64,000 nucleotides of DNA from DASQPR01 sp963724705 (GTDB taxonomy: Bacteria; Actinomycetota; Actinomycetes; Mycobacteriales; Micromonosporaceae), in NCBI GenBank assembly GCA_963724705.1, contig CAVRVS010000006.1, positions 248,001-312,000 on the forward strand, given 5' to 3'. The translations under genes and the position numbers were made by a program. The notes under the pieces were generated by a model. That model was given only the letters and a program-made list of their open reading frames with translations, did not search any database and was not told where the DNA came from. This document shows, piece by piece, positions 52,787-62,650 of this stretch; position 1 is the stretch's first letter; the number at the start of each line of letters is the position of its first letter.

Positions 52787-55700
52787 TCACGGCACCGGTA
52801 CGCCGTGAATCACCACCGGCCCGAGCGTCGGATCGAGTTCGGTGACCTGGCTGACACCACTGGGCGTGATGACGTCCATCGCCTTCGGCACCGTGCCCGG
52901 ATCGACACTGCAGATCGGCGACGTACCGCCGGGTTGGCACACGCCGAACGCGAAGTCTTGCGGCGTCGGCGCGAACGCCCGCGCCTGGTCCGGGCTGAAG
53001 CCGTCCTGGCCGGTCAGCACGACGCCGAACGACCAGCCCGAGGTCGGCGTGCCGAGCGCCGACTCGGGAACCGCGACGGTGATCGTGTTCGCGATCGTGG
53101 AGGAGACGACCGCGCTGACCGTTCCTTGAGCGTCGCCGTTCGCGTCAACCCAGACCGGCGATGCGAAGCCTTGCACCTCGATGCGTTGGCTCCACGCGTC
53201 GGCGGGCGCGATCGTGTAGTTCCGGGTCGGGAACGCCGCCGCCGTCGATGTCGGCGCGGCGTCCGCGGTGTGGATGAAGATATCGAGCATCTGGGCGCCG
53301 ATGGTGTTGCCGAAGGTCGGCGTGAGCGCGCGCACCGTCGTGCGCAGGTAGGCCGTCCCGTCTTTCGTCAACACCTGGAAACGCGTGATGTCAAACGATC
53401 CGGCCGTGAACGACGAAGACGTCGGATACGCGTACGTGCCCGGTCCGTTGTCATCGCCGCTCGGATCGGTCACGTCGAGCACGGTCGTACCGCCGACCAG
53501 ATCGCCGACCACCGACACCTGCGCGGTGCCGGTCGCCGTGCCGAGTCCGGCACCCGTCGTCGCGGCGACCGTAATGACGTTGGTACCGAACCCGATCGGT
53601 ACGGTCGTCGAGAACGCGCCGCTGCCGTCCGCCGTCGTAGTCACCACGGACGAGGCGCCGGCGACATCGGTGTCGTTGACACCGATGCTGACGTTTGCGT
53701 TCGGCGCGGTCGTGCCGGCCACCGTTGTGGAGTCGCCGCTCACGGTGGTGCCGCCGGCCGGAGCGGTGATCGTCACCGGCAAGGCCGCCGGTGGCGTGTG
53801 GCGCACGTAGCGATCGGCCACGATGGCGGGCTGATCCACGATCGTACCGGTGCCGATGTTGAGGATGAGCCGCAACTCCTGTGCCTGGGCCCAGGTGAGC
53901 GGCGCCGCCGAGCCGGCCGGTTTGCCGTCGGTGAAGCCGATCGACGCGGTGGTCGGATCGCTGCCGTACGGCGACGCGGCCAGATCCGGGTTCTCCCAGG
54001 CCTGTTCGGGTACGAGACCCTCGCCCGACGCCGACTGCAGCATGAACTGCAACTCGGCCGTGGCGGTCGGCTTGTCGCCGGTCAGCAACGCGGACTCAGC
54101 GCGTTCGCCGGAGAGCACCGGCCACAGATGCCCGGTACCGGTGTTCGTCGTGGGCCACGGCTGCCCCGGATTCGTACACGTCGACTGGCTCGGCTGGTAG
54201 CAGTCGCCGTACCCGTCGGCACTGCCCTTCGCGGCGGCGTCGGTGCCGTACCGGTAGTAGCCGGTGCCGGACGGCGTGCTGACCGCGATCTGCTTGTCCA
54301 CTACGGCGAGCGAGTTCAGATAGTCGGGGTCGGTCGGTGACAGCTCGCCGAGGCGTACGAGTTCCTGGAACCCGCCGTCGACCACCGCGCGCTGGTCCTG
54401 ATCCGGTTGGACGCCGTTGCCGAGGTTGTACGAGATCGCCGCGTTCGGGTCACCGGTCCGCGACAGCCGGATGAAGTACGGCGACGGGCTGTACGGCCCG
54501 GTCGACGTGACCGTCCACCCCTTGACGTTGCGCTGGAACGAGTCGGCGACGGCCTGGTAGAGCCGGGCGCTCGCGGTGTCCGCCTGCATGGTGGCGATCT
54601 TCGCTGCCGCGGTCAGGCCGGCGATCTCGGCCGCGATAGTGGATGGCGAATAGCCCGACTGCTCCTCCCACCGCTCGACGCCGAACGATGGCCCGTGCGC
54701 GACGACGAAATCGGCCGCCGGCTTGATGTGGTCGCGCCACAGCGTCGCGTCGCCGCCGAGACCACTCAGATAAGCCATCAGGATCGGGTACGACGACTCG
54801 TCGAGCTGGTCGCCGCCGGTGTCCGGCGCGACCTTGCCGTTCAGCAGTGAGTTACGCGGGATCTCACCCGTCGGCAACTGCTGCTTCTCGAACAAGAATC
54901 GGGTGGCCGCCTGCGCCGTCGCGCGATCGCCGTCGGCGAGCAGGCCCGTGAACGTCTCGTAGAGATCGCGTGCGAAGACCTCGCGATAGGAGCCGAAGTA
55001 GACCGGCTTGCCGCCGGGCAGCGTCCCGGCATTGACCGCCTGGCCCCACGGGCTCGAGAGCGACGCGACCAGGGCGCCGGGGAATGTCTTGTCCTCACTG
55101 GCCTTGAGGACGTTCGCACTCACGTAGTAGGCGGCCAGCACCTGCGTCGCACTGACACCAGCGACCGGCAGCTTCGGCCGGACCAGCTTCGCGTCGTACA
55201 CCGCCCATCCGGCCAGGTAGATCGCCGCGGTCGCCACGAACGGTCGCGCCGTCGATGACTTCGCCACGGCGACCGCCTGAGCCTGCGTCCTTCCGAAGCC
55301 CAGGCTCAAGTCGAACGTCGCCGGGCCCTGGGCGCCCCCACTGGTCTTCAGTTGCTCGGTGAGAACGACATGCCCGTCCGGCGCGGACTGGTAGGTGGCG
55401 CCGAGCGAGTGGCCGGTGTCGAGCGCGGTCAGGCCGTCTGATGTCGACCCGGCGTAGCCGACCGAGGCCGTCTGTAGCTGTGGCGAGGCTAACGCCATGA
55501 ATGTCGGCACCGCGTAGTCCCGGTTCGTCGCCTGGCTCACTGTGGAGGTGTCGCCGATCACGCCGACACCGGACGAGTCGACCACACCGGTGTCGGCTCC
55601 TCCGTTGGCGGTTCCGCCCCCGCCGTTGCCGTTGACGTGCGCGTCCAGATAGGCGTACACGTGGAGCTTATTGATGTTGGTCTTCGTGCCGGCGCGCGCC

Positions 55701-56209
55701 CGCAATTGCGTGTGCATGAGCACCGCGTCGCGGCCCGCGTCCGCGACGTAGGTCGTCACCAACTGATAGCCGTGCGCCGCGCTGGTCGCGGTGATCGTGC
55801 AGCTCATCCCGGTCGGATCGGTCGCCACCGTGTAGGTGAGATCGCGCGTCTGCAGATCGGTGAACGACGAGCCGTCGGTCACGACATACTGCAACGACTT
55901 CACGTTCGTGTTGTCGATCGTCGGCTCGTATACATCGGACAGCACGCCATCGGCGACGGTGAACCACACCTTCGAGGTGGTGTTCCGCGCGGTGCCCACG
56001 CAGTCCTTGCGGGCCAGGTCGAAGAAGGACGCGGCTCCCGGTGCACCCGGTGCGATCGCTGGTGGCGGAGGCGCCGCTACCGCCCCGACCGGTACGGCCA
56101 GCAGCACGACGGCGCCGAAGCCGACGACGGCGGCGAACCGGCCGATGCGGCGACGACCCGGCCGACGAGTAATACGGCGACGGATAACGGCCTGGCCAGA
56201 CTGTGCCAT
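52787..56209 (-). CDS. Secreted glucodextranase-like GH15 glycoside hydrolase
   Basis: 1140 residues. A basic N-terminus and hydrophobic segment (FAAVVGFGAVVLLAVPVGAV) form a signal peptide. Residues 60-340 match the N-terminal glucodextranase beta-domain. A GH15 (alpha/alpha)6 barrel follows, with the general acid in RWEEQSGYSP near 511 and a second Glu in PEQAWEN near 736. An Ig-like B domain spans about 810-890 and a C-terminal binding domain about 900-1140. This N-A-B-C order is that of Arthrobacter glucodextranase, which releases glucose from dextran ends. GGAGG precedes ATG 56209. Possible glucoamylase activity cannot be ruled out. Confidence 0.92.
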   Translation of the reverse strand: MAQSGQAVIRRRITRRPGRRRIGRFAAVVGFGAVVLLAVPVGAVAAPPPPAIAPGAPGAASFFDLARKDCVGTARNTTSKVWFTVADGVLSDVYEPTIDNTNVKSLQYVVTDGSSFTDLQTRDLTYTVATDPTGMSCTITATSAAHGYQLVTTYVADAGRDAVLMHTQLRARAGTKTNINKLHVYAYLDAHVNGNGGGGTANGGADTGVVDSSGVGVIGDTSTVSQATNRDYAVPTFMALASPQLQTASVGYAGSTSDGLTALDTGHSLGATYQSAPDGHVVLTEQLKTSGGAQGPATFDLSLGFGRTQAQAVAVAKSSTARPFVATAAIYLAGWAVYDAKLVRPKLPVAGVSATQVLAAYYVSANVLKASEDKTFPGALVASLSSPWGQAVNAGTLPGGKPVYFGSYREVFARDLYETFTGLLADGDRATAQAATRFLFEKQQLPTGEIPRNSLLNGKVAPDTGGDQLDESSYPILMAYLSGLGGDATLWRDHIKPAADFVVAHGPSFGVERWEEQSGYSPSTIAAEIAGLTAAAKIATMQADTASARLYQAVADSFQRNVKGWTVTSTGPYSPSPYFIRLSRTGDPNAAISYNLGNGVQPDQDQRAVVDGGFQELVRLGELSPTDPDYLNSLAVVDKQIAVSTPSGTGYYRYGTDAAAKGSADGYGDCYQPSQSTCTNPGQPWPTTNTGTGHLWPVLSGERAESALLTGDKPTATAELQFMLQSASGEGLVPEQAWENPDLAASPYGSDPTTASIGFTDGKPAGSAAPLTWAQAQELRLILNIGTGTIVDQPAIVADRYVRHTPPAALPVTITAPAGGTTVSGDSTTVAGTTAPNANVSIGVNDTDVAGASSVVTTTADGSGAFSTTVPIGFGTNVITVAATTGAGLGTATGTAQVSVVGDLVGGTTVLDVTDPSGDDNGPGTYAYPTSSSFTAGSFDITRFQVLTKDGTAYLRTTVRALTPTFGNTIGAQMLDIFIHTADAAPTSTAAAFPTRNYTIAPADAWSQRIEVQGFASPVWVDANGDAQGTVSAVVSSTIANTITVAVPESALGTPTSGWSFGVVLTGQDGFSPDQARAFAPTPQDFAFGVCQPGGTSPICSVDPGTVPKAMDVITPSGVSQVTELDPTLGPVVIHGVPVP

Positions 56210-56327
56210 GGGATCCTCCGATGTGGCGTTTGCGGAGACTCCCGGCAAATTGTTCTGGACACGTCAGAGGCCGTCAAGAACGGTTATCGATGTGATGAAC
56301 CTCGATCAACGCCGGATTGATTCGCGA

Positions 56328-56750
56328 TCATTCGACGGCGATGCTGACCTCGGTCGACTTGATCAGCGCCGTGACCGCGTCCCCCGCGGATAAGTCGAGA
56401 TCCTCGGCGCCGTCCTTTGTGATCGCCGCGGTCACGGTCTGGCCGCCGGCGATCGTCATCTTCACGGTCGTCATCACCGCGCCGTGGTCGACGCTCTCGA
56501 TCGTCCCCGGTAGCCGGTTGCGGATGCTCAGGTTTTCCAGCGTCCCGGTCGCGAGGGCAACCTCGGTCGACTTGACGAGCACGCGCACGCGCTGGCCATC
56601 GGTCAGGCCGAGATCGTCGACGGCCTCGAGGGTGATCGCGGCGGTGATCTCCGGACCGCCGTCCAGGGCAGTCCGGACCGTTGCCATGACCTCGCCCCGG
56701 GATACAGTCCGGATCACTCCGTCGAGCTGATTGCGGATGCTGAGTCGCAT
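56328..56750 (-). CDS. Tandem Mop-domain molybdate-binding protein
   Basis: 140 residues made of two Mop/TOBE domains of about 68 residues each. Each begins LSIRN-L-GTI (residues 3 and 74) and ends with LIKSTEV or LVKSTEV. Molbindin-type proteins bind molybdate or tungstate for storage or homeostasis. No molybdate transporter is adjacent. Stand-alone on the minus strand. Confidence 0.92.
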   Translation of the reverse strand: MRLSIRNQLDGVIRTVSRGEVMATVRTALDGGPEITAAITLEAVDDLGLTDGQRVRVLVKSTEVALATGTLENLSIRNRLPGTIESVDHGAVMTTVKMTIAGGQTVTAAITKDGAEDLDLSAGDAVTALIKSTEVSIAVE

Positions 56751-57097
56751 ACAGCCGTCTCCATTCGCTACCGACGCGGCCCGGTTGCCCCGCGTTCAGG
56801 CTGATTTCAGTGCGCATGGCTGACGAGCCACGCCTGCTGCTCATCGTGCCCGGGTTCGGTGCCGAATATCCGGCGATTGGCCACGGAAACCCCACCGCCA
56901 CGAGCCGGACAACCGAGGTACGACGCTGGCGGCCGGGCGATCATCGCTCGGCCGCGGCTGTGCTCACCCGCAGCCAGAGCGGGTCCGATAGGCTCGACTG
57001 TCTCGCGAGTTCTCGACCGCGATGTACTCGGATTTCCAAGATCGCAAACAGGCGATCGTGAATCCCCGGACAGACAAGGGCCCTAGGATTGGCGCAC
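56751..57097. other. Intergenic gap without a convincing gene
   Basis: An 83-codon frame (56810-57061, +) opens MADEPRLLLIVPGFGAEYPA but continues as arginine/serine-rich sequence without family resemblance, so I do not call it. No hairpin or operator is obvious. Confidence 0.4.
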
Positions 57098-59194
57098 ATG
57101 TCGGTGAAGGTGAGCGTCGTCGTCCCGGTCTACAACCCGGGTCGATACATCGAGCCGTGTGTCGAGTCGTTGCTGCACCAGACGCTGCCCCCGGACGAGT
57201 ACGAAGTGATCTTCGTCGACGACGGTTCCTCGGACGAGACGCCGGCCTACCTCGACGACCTGGCCGCCACGCACGCTCAGATCCGTACGATCCACATTCC
57301 CAATTCGGGCTGGCCGGGCCGGCCTCGCAACATCGGCGTGGACGCCGCCTCAGGCGAATACATCCAGTTCGTCGACCAGGACGATCATCTGGCGCCGGAT
57401 GCCCTCCGCCGGCTCTACGACATGGGCTCGCGCAACGGTTCCGACATCGTCATCGGCAAGGTCGCGAGCAACTTCCGAGGCATTCCGCACGGGATCTTCC
57501 GTGCCGACCGCGACAAGTGCACGATCCACGACTTCCCGCTGATCGACAGCCTCACGCCGCACAAGATGTTCCGGGCAGCGTTCCTGCACGACAACGACAT
57601 CCGCTACGCCGAGGGCAAGCGACGTCTCGAGGATCAGCTCTACATGGTGCAGTCGTACTTCCCGGCTCGCGTGGTGTCGATCCTGGGCAGTTACACCTGC
57701 TACTTCTACTCAAAGCGCGACGACGGCGGCAACGCCGGCGCGACGAAGATCGTTCCGTCCGGCTACTACGGCAATCTGCGCGAAGTCCTGGACGTCGTGG
57801 TCGCCAACACGGAGCCGGGCGCTTTCCGTGATCGCCTCCTTCGGCGCTTCTACCGGATCGAGATGCTTGGTCGCGTCAGTGAGCCGGCGCTGCCGAAGTA
57901 CGACGACGAGTACAGGACGAACCTGATCGACGCGATCGAGAAGTTGGCGGCGGACTTCGTGACCGATGGCGTGCACGACGGCCTGGCCGCCGTACAGCGG
58001 TTGCGCTCGACGCTCCTCCGCCAGGATCGGCGCGCGGAACTGGTGGAATTGGCCCGCCGATGTTCTGACGTGACGGGCCAGACCCGGCTCGACGATCTGA
58101 GTTGGCGCGACGGACGCGCTCTTTGTTCGGTGACGACACAACTCGTGCACAATTCGGATAAGCGACCGTTGCTTCTGCTCCGCCAAGGTGACCACTATTT
58201 CCTCCATCCGTCGCTCTATGACGGCCTGTTGCCGCCGCAGGAACGCTTCGAAGTGACCGATGAGTTCGGGAGCTTCCGCACCGAGATGGCGCTGCGGGAC
58301 CGGGAGAGCGCGGTCGAATGGCCGTGTCCGGCCGATTTCATCGCGGAGATCGAGGAACTCGGCCCGGCCGAAGGCCTCGACGGCATCGCGTGCCAGGTCA
58401 TCATGCGTGGCACCGTACGGATTGATCCATCGAAGACGAAGACCCGCGGACCGCTCGCGAAGGGTCGTTGGGATGCCTTTGCCCGGGTGAGCGGCATCGG
58501 ATTCAGCAAGCGCGTACGGTTCGGCGTTAACCGTGGCGCGCACGTGGATGGGCAGAGTCTCCCGGCGTTGCTCGGTGATCAGGCCACGTTGGTCGTGCCG
58601 TTCTTCGTCGATACCGGCGACAACCTCACGCTGGACGTCGACCGGCGGGCCCATCAACTCGGTGATGTCATCGCCAGCGAGAACATTCGGGCGGTCTCGG
58701 CCGCTGGCCGGTGGATCGACCTCCTCTTGCCCGTCGCGACTCGATCGGGCACGGCCGCGAGCGACGCGGAGCTCGTGATTCGGACCGGGCCGACCGGTGC
58801 CCCGCTCGTCCAGCCCGCTCGGCTCATCGCGGTCGGCGACCGTATTCATCTGCGCGCCCGCGGGCGCCTGGCCGACCGAGTCGACGAACAGACCCCGTCC
58901 GACGCCGCCAGGCTTGGTGCCGGAACCTGGGATTTGGCGGCGCGTTTGGACGGGCCGGACGGTCCGGAGACCGCCCTCGGTAAGGTGCGGGTGAGCGGCA
59001 ACGGATCACTCGCCGTGATCGACGTGCGGCCGATCGATCGCGGCATGGCCCGGCAGCTCCGGCAGCTTCGGACCAAGCATCACCAGCAGGACGCGAAGCG
59101 CGCGATCCGCCGCGTGGTCGGGCCGATCGCTTCACGGCTGCCGGCCGGTCCACGCAGGGCGTTGCGCGCTCGCTTCCGGTCCTGGGGCTTGTGA
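57098..59194 (+). CDS. Family 2 glycosyltransferase with long C-terminal region
   Basis: 698 residues. The first 230 are a GT-A domain: VSVVVPVYNPGRYIEPCVES, FVDDGSSDET, NIGVDAASGEYIQFVDQDD carrying the DxD metal site, and RRLEDQLYM. The remaining 460 residues contain beta-rich segments with no family I recognise and a basic tail (RALRARFRSWG). Large GT2 proteins of this build act in capsule, teichoic acid or wall glycan synthesis. It heads a cluster with dTDP-rhamnose genes. ATG at 57098; a TTG at 57089 is less likely. Confidence 0.9.
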   Translation: MSVKVSVVVPVYNPGRYIEPCVESLLHQTLPPDEYEVIFVDDGSSDETPAYLDDLAATHAQIRTIHIPNSGWPGRPRNIGVDAASGEYIQFVDQDDHLAPDALRRLYDMGSRNGSDIVIGKVASNFRGIPHGIFRADRDKCTIHDFPLIDSLTPHKMFRAAFLHDNDIRYAEGKRRLEDQLYMVQSYFPARVVSILGSYTCYFYSKRDDGGNAGATKIVPSGYYGNLREVLDVVVANTEPGAFRDRLLRRFYRIEMLGRVSEPALPKYDDEYRTNLIDAIEKLAADFVTDGVHDGLAAVQRLRSTLLRQDRRAELVELARRCSDVTGQTRLDDLSWRDGRALCSVTTQLVHNSDKRPLLLLRQGDHYFLHPSLYDGLLPPQERFEVTDEFGSFRTEMALRDRESAVEWPCPADFIAEIEELGPAEGLDGIACQVIMRGTVRIDPSKTKTRGPLAKGRWDAFARVSGIGFSKRVRFGVNRGAHVDGQSLPALLGDQATLVVPFFVDTGDNLTLDVDRRAHQLGDVIASENIRAVSAAGRWIDLLLPVATRSGTAASDAELVIRTGPTGAPLVQPARLIAVGDRIHLRARGRLADRVDEQTPSDAARLGAGTWDLAARLDGPDGPETALGKVRVSGNGSLAVIDVRPIDRGMARQLRQLRTKHHQQDAKRAIRRVVGPIASRLPAGPRRALRARFRSWGL

Positions 59195-59257
59195 AGCCTC
59201 GGATTTAGCCGCGCGGGACGTGGACTGAATATCCGTACGGACGAAAGCGGAGGACCC

Positions 59258-59872
59258 GTGCAACGCCTCAAGATCGACGGCGCCTGGAGCTTCGAACCGA
59301 CCGTCTTTCCGGACGACCGCGGTAGTTTCCACGAGTGGTTCCGGGAGGGCGAATTCGCGGACTCGGTCGGCCACGACCTGAACCTGGCGCAGGCAAACTG
59401 CTCGATCTCCGCCCGGGGCACGCTCCGCGGCATCCACTTCTCGGACCTGCCGCCCAGCCAGGCCAAGTACGTCACGTGCGTACGCGGCGAAATCCTCGAC
59501 GTCGTGGTGGACATCCGGGTGGGATCGCCGACGTTCGGGCAATGGGATGCCGTACGCCTCGATGACCGCGACTTCCGGGCGGTGTACCTGGCTGAAGGAC
59601 TCGGGCATGCCTTCATGGCGCTGACCGATCACGCCACGGTCGTCTACCTGTGTTCGAGCGGATATGCCCCGGCGCGCGAGCATGGCGTCAATCCGCTCGA
59701 CCCGGCTCTCGCCATCGCCTGGCCAACCGGGATCGAGCCGTTGCTATCGCCGAAGGATGCCGCGGCGCCGTCATTGGCCGACGCGGAGCGTCAAGGCCTT
59801 CTGCCATCGTTCCAGGCGTGTGTCGCTTTCGATGCGCAGTTGGCAAACGGCCGGAAACAGGCGGCTCCGTAA
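59258..59872 (+). CDS. rmlC: dTDP-4-dehydrorhamnose 3,5-epimerase
   Basis: 204 residues with a cupin fold. TLRGIHFSDLPPSQAKYV carries the catalytic His, followed by GEILDVVVDIRVGSPTFGQW. The active-site Tyr region is YLCSSGYAP. It converts the 4-keto-6-deoxyglucose nucleotide to the rhamnose form, step three of dTDP-L-rhamnose synthesis. GGAGGA precedes its GTG. Follows the GT2 gene by 63 bp, while the other three rml genes are on the opposite strand. Confidence 0.95.
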   Translation: MQRLKIDGAWSFEPTVFPDDRGSFHEWFREGEFADSVGHDLNLAQANCSISARGTLRGIHFSDLPPSQAKYVTCVRGEILDVVVDIRVGSPTFGQWDAVRLDDRDFRAVYLAEGLGHAFMALTDHATVVYLCSSGYAPAREHGVNPLDPALAIAWPTGIEPLLSPKDAAAPSLADAERQGLLPSFQACVAFDAQLANGRKQAAP

Positions 59873-59912
59873 ACTGCCGGCCACCGTTTCCGATCTCATC
59901 AAGGAGACCCGG

Positions 59913-60737
59913 ATGTCCATCAGCTCCGCAGTCAAGAAGAGGGTGCGCCCGATCGTCGGAGAACGGGGCTGGCGCGCCTTGCGCACGGCGAAGCGGCGGG
60001 TGACGGGTCCGCTATCGGGGCCGGCCGAGCGCCGCCGTCTCGCCGCGATGTCGAACGACCTATGCCAACTAGCTGTGCATTTCAAGACCGACAAGTGGGG
60101 TACACACCGATACGCGCAGCACTACCAGCGGCATTTGCAGCACCTGCGCAACGACTCCTTCAACCTGCTCGAGATCGGGATCGGCGGCTACAGCAAGGCC
60201 GGCAAGGGCGGCGCATCGCTGCGGATGTGGAAGCACTTCTTTCCGGCCGCGCACATCTACGGCATGGATATCCGCGACAAGTCGTTCGTCGATGAAGACC
60301 GCATCACTACATTCGTCGCCGACCAGTCCGATCCCGAGTCGCTCCGGGCGGTCGCCGGCAAGATCGGCGAGTTGGACGTCATCATCGACGACGGCAGCCA
60401 CCTCAGCCCACATATTCTCGTCACGTTCCAGACCCTCTTTCCCCTGTTGCGCGACGGCGGCATCTACGCCGTCGAGGACATACAGACGTCCTACTGGCCG
60501 GAGTGGCAGGGCAGCGTCGATCGACAAGATCCGAAGACCAGCATGTCCATGCTGAAGGCACTCGCCGACGGCCTGAACTACGAGGAGTTCGTGGACGAGG
60601 ATTACGAGCCGACGTACGCGGATCGCCACGTCGTGGCGGTGCACTTCTACCACAACCTCGTGATCATCGAGAAGGGCACGAACGCCGAGGGTACGAACAA
60701 GACGAGGGTGCTCAAGAAGCGCTACGGGTCGCTCTGA
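59913..60737 (+). CDS. TylE/MycE-like class I methyltransferase
   Basis: 274 residues. AVHFKTDKWGTHRYAQHYQR, LLEIGIGGYSKAGKGGASLR and YGMDIRDKS are typical of the macrolide sugar O-methyltransferase group (TylE, MycE). DVIIDDGSHLSPH holds the metal-binding Asp residues and the catalytic His. These metal- and SAM-dependent enzymes methylate sugar hydroxyls. In this cluster it may methylate rhamnose or another surface-glycan sugar. AAGGAG lies 6 bases before ATG 59913. Probably co-transcribed with rmlC (40 bp apart). Confidence 0.88.
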   Translation: MSISSAVKKRVRPIVGERGWRALRTAKRRVTGPLSGPAERRRLAAMSNDLCQLAVHFKTDKWGTHRYAQHYQRHLQHLRNDSFNLLEIGIGGYSKAGKGGASLRMWKHFFPAAHIYGMDIRDKSFVDEDRITTFVADQSDPESLRAVAGKIGELDVIIDDGSHLSPHILVTFQTLFPLLRDGGIYAVEDIQTSYWPEWQGSVDRQDPKTSMSMLKALADGLNYEEFVDEDYEPTYADRHVVAVHFYHNLVIIEKGTNAEGTNKTRVLKKRYGSL

Positions 60738-60755
60738 CGCGAAAGGCCGAGGCGG

Positions 60756-61649
60756 CTACCGCGGCAGGCTGGCGGTCAACACGGGGACCGCCTCGGCGAG
60801 TGCGGCTCGCCAGTCCCGGATCGGCGTCAGGCCGGCCCGCCGCCACCCGTCGTGGCCGAGGACGCTGAACGACGGGCGGGCCGCCGGGCGGACGTACGCC
60901 TCGCTCGTGGTCGGTCGGACCCGGGCGGGATCCGCGCCGACCAGACGGAACGTTTCTCGGGCGAGGTCGAACCAGGTGGCCTCGCCGGTGCTGGTGCCGT
61001 GATAGATGCCGGCCGGCGCCGCGCCGGCGACGGCGGCCCGGCCGAGACGCACGAGGTGGGCGGCGAGATCGCTCGTCCACGTCGGCTGACCGCGCTGGTC
61101 GTCCACGACGTCGACGGTTTCCTTCGTCCGTTCCAGCGCGATCATCGTGCGGACGAAGTTCGGGCCGCCGGCGCCGTAGAGCCAAGCGGTCCGGATCACG
61201 TAACCGTCCTCCGGCAGGGTCGCACGGACCGCCGCTTCCCCGGCCAGCTTGGTCCGGCCGTACGCGTTGAGCGGATCGGTCGGGTCGTCTTCGCCGTACG
61301 GAACCGTGGCCGTGCCGGCGAACACGTAGTCGGTTGAGACGTGCAGCATCGACGCTCCGGCGCGGGCGCATGCCTCGGCCACGTTGCGGGCGCCGTCGCC
61401 GTTGACCTGTAATGCATCGAGCTGATGAGTCTCGGCGTCGTCGACAGCGGTCCAGGCTGCGCAGTTCACCACGACGTCCGGACGGTGTTCGCGCACGGCC
61501 GCCCGCACGCGGGCCGCATCCGTGATGTCCAGAGACCGCCGGTCGAGCCCGACCGCGTCGTCACCGGCGGCCACCAGGTGGGCCAGCACGTCCTGACCGA
61601 GCATGCCGCCGGCTCCGGTAACGAGCCAGATCGGGCGTGTGGCGGTCAT
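60756..61649 (-). CDS. rmlD: dTDP-4-dehydrorhamnose reductase
   Basis: 297 residues. The Rossmann motif is VTGAGGMLGQD, followed by VNCAAWTAVDDAE and the catalytic Tyr/Lys in YGRTKLAGE. It reduces the last keto group to yield dTDP-L-rhamnose using NADPH. ATG 61649 overlaps the rmlB stop by 4 bases (ATGA), so the rml genes are translationally coupled. Confidence 0.95.
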   Translation of the reverse strand: MTATRPIWLVTGAGGMLGQDVLAHLVAAGDDAVGLDRRSLDITDAARVRAAVREHRPDVVVNCAAWTAVDDAETHQLDALQVNGDGARNVAEACARAGASMLHVSTDYVFAGTATVPYGEDDPTDPLNAYGRTKLAGEAAVRATLPEDGYVIRTAWLYGAGGPNFVRTMIALERTKETVDVVDDQRGQPTWTSDLAAHLVRLGRAAVAGAAPAGIYHGTSTGEATWFDLARETFRLVGADPARVRPTTSEAYVRPAARPSFSVLGHDGWRRAGLTPIRDWRAALAEAVPVLTASLPR

Positions 61650-62650
61650 CCGACCAATGCCGCGCGGGCCTTCAACGGCTCCCACCAAGACCGGTTGTCG
61701 CGATACCACGCGACCGTCTCGGCCAGCCCCACCTCGAACGACGTCCGGGGCGCGTAGCCGAGTTCGGTACGGATCTTCGTGCAGTCCACCGAATAGCGCC
61801 GGTCGTGACCCTTGCGATCGTCGACATAGACGACGCTGTCCCAGTCGGCACCACAGGCGGCGAGAAGCTGCCCGGTCAGTTCGCGATTGGTCAACTCCGT
61901 GCCGCCGCCGATGTTGTAGACCTCGCCGGCCCGACCGCCCCGGCGCACGAGCTCGATCCCCTGGACGTGGTCGTCGATATGCAGCCAGTCACGGACGTTG
62001 AGCCCATCGCCGTAGAGCGGCACCGTGCCGCCGTCCAGCAGGTTCGTGATGAACAGCGGGATGACCTTCTCCGGGAAGTGGTGATGGCCGTAGTTGTTCG
62101 AGCAGCGGGTCACCCGTACGTCGAGCCCGTGCGTACGGTGATAGGCCAGCGCAATGAGGTCGCTGCTCGCCTTCGCCGCCGAGTACGGCGAATTCGGCCG
62201 CAGCGGATCGGTCTCCGGCCACGAGCCCTCGGTGATCGAGCCGTAGACCTCGTCGGTCGAGATATGCACGAACGTGTCGAGACCGTGACGCAGCGCCGCC
62301 TCGAGCAGCGTCTGCGTCCCGACCACGTTTGTCTGGATGAACTCGTCGGCACCGCGGATCGACCGATCGACATGGGATTCCGCCGCGAAGTGCACGACTT
62401 CGTCATGTGTCGCCACGAGATGATCGACCAGCGGCGCATCGCAGATGTCGCCGTGCACGAATTCGAATCGATCGCTGTCGCGGACCGGGTCGAGGTTTGC
62501 GGGGTTGCCGGCGTAGGTCAGCTTGTCGAGCACAGTGATGGACACGTCCGGCCTGGCTTCGGCGAGCGAGTGCGCACCAAGCAGCGTCCGCACATAGTGG
62601 GAGCCGATGAATCCGGCGCCCCCCGTGACCAGGATTCGCTTTGACGTCAT
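61646..62650 (-). CDS. rmlB: dTDP-glucose 4,6-dehydratase
   Basis: 334 residues of an extended SDR. The NAD motif is VTGGAGFIGSHYV, followed by HFAAESHVDRSI. The catalytic YSAAKASSD follows, as does the sugar-site region RCSNNYGHHHFPEK. It removes water from dTDP-glucose to give the 4-keto-6-deoxy sugar. Its ATG overlaps the rmlA stop and its stop overlaps the rmlD start, each by 4 bases. Confidence 0.97.
   Translation of the reverse strand: MTSKRILVTGGAGFIGSHYVRTLLGAHSLAEARPDVSITVLDKLTYAGNPANLDPVRDSDRFEFVHGDICDAPLVDHLVATHDEVVHFAAESHVDRSIRGADEFIQTNVVGTQTLLEAALRHGLDTFVHISTDEVYGSITEGSWPETDPLRPNSPYSAAKASSDLIALAYHRTHGLDVRVTRCSNNYGHHHFPEKVIPLFITNLLDGGTVPLYGDGLNVRDWLHIDDHVQGIELVRRGGRAGEVYNIGGGTELTNRELTGQLLAACGADWDSVVYVDDRKGHDRRYSVDCTKIRTELGYAPRTSFEVGLAETVAWYRDNRSWWEPLKARAALVG

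Noticed and set aside
52715..54340. 541-codon plus-strand ORF opposite the glucodextranase
   Set aside because: It is an arginine-rich antisense frame typical of high-GC DNA. The minus strand encodes a clear GH15 protein there.
56810..57061. 83-codon ORF before the GT2 gene
   Set aside because: No ribosome site, and the second half turns into Arg/Ser-rich sequence; no family resemblance.
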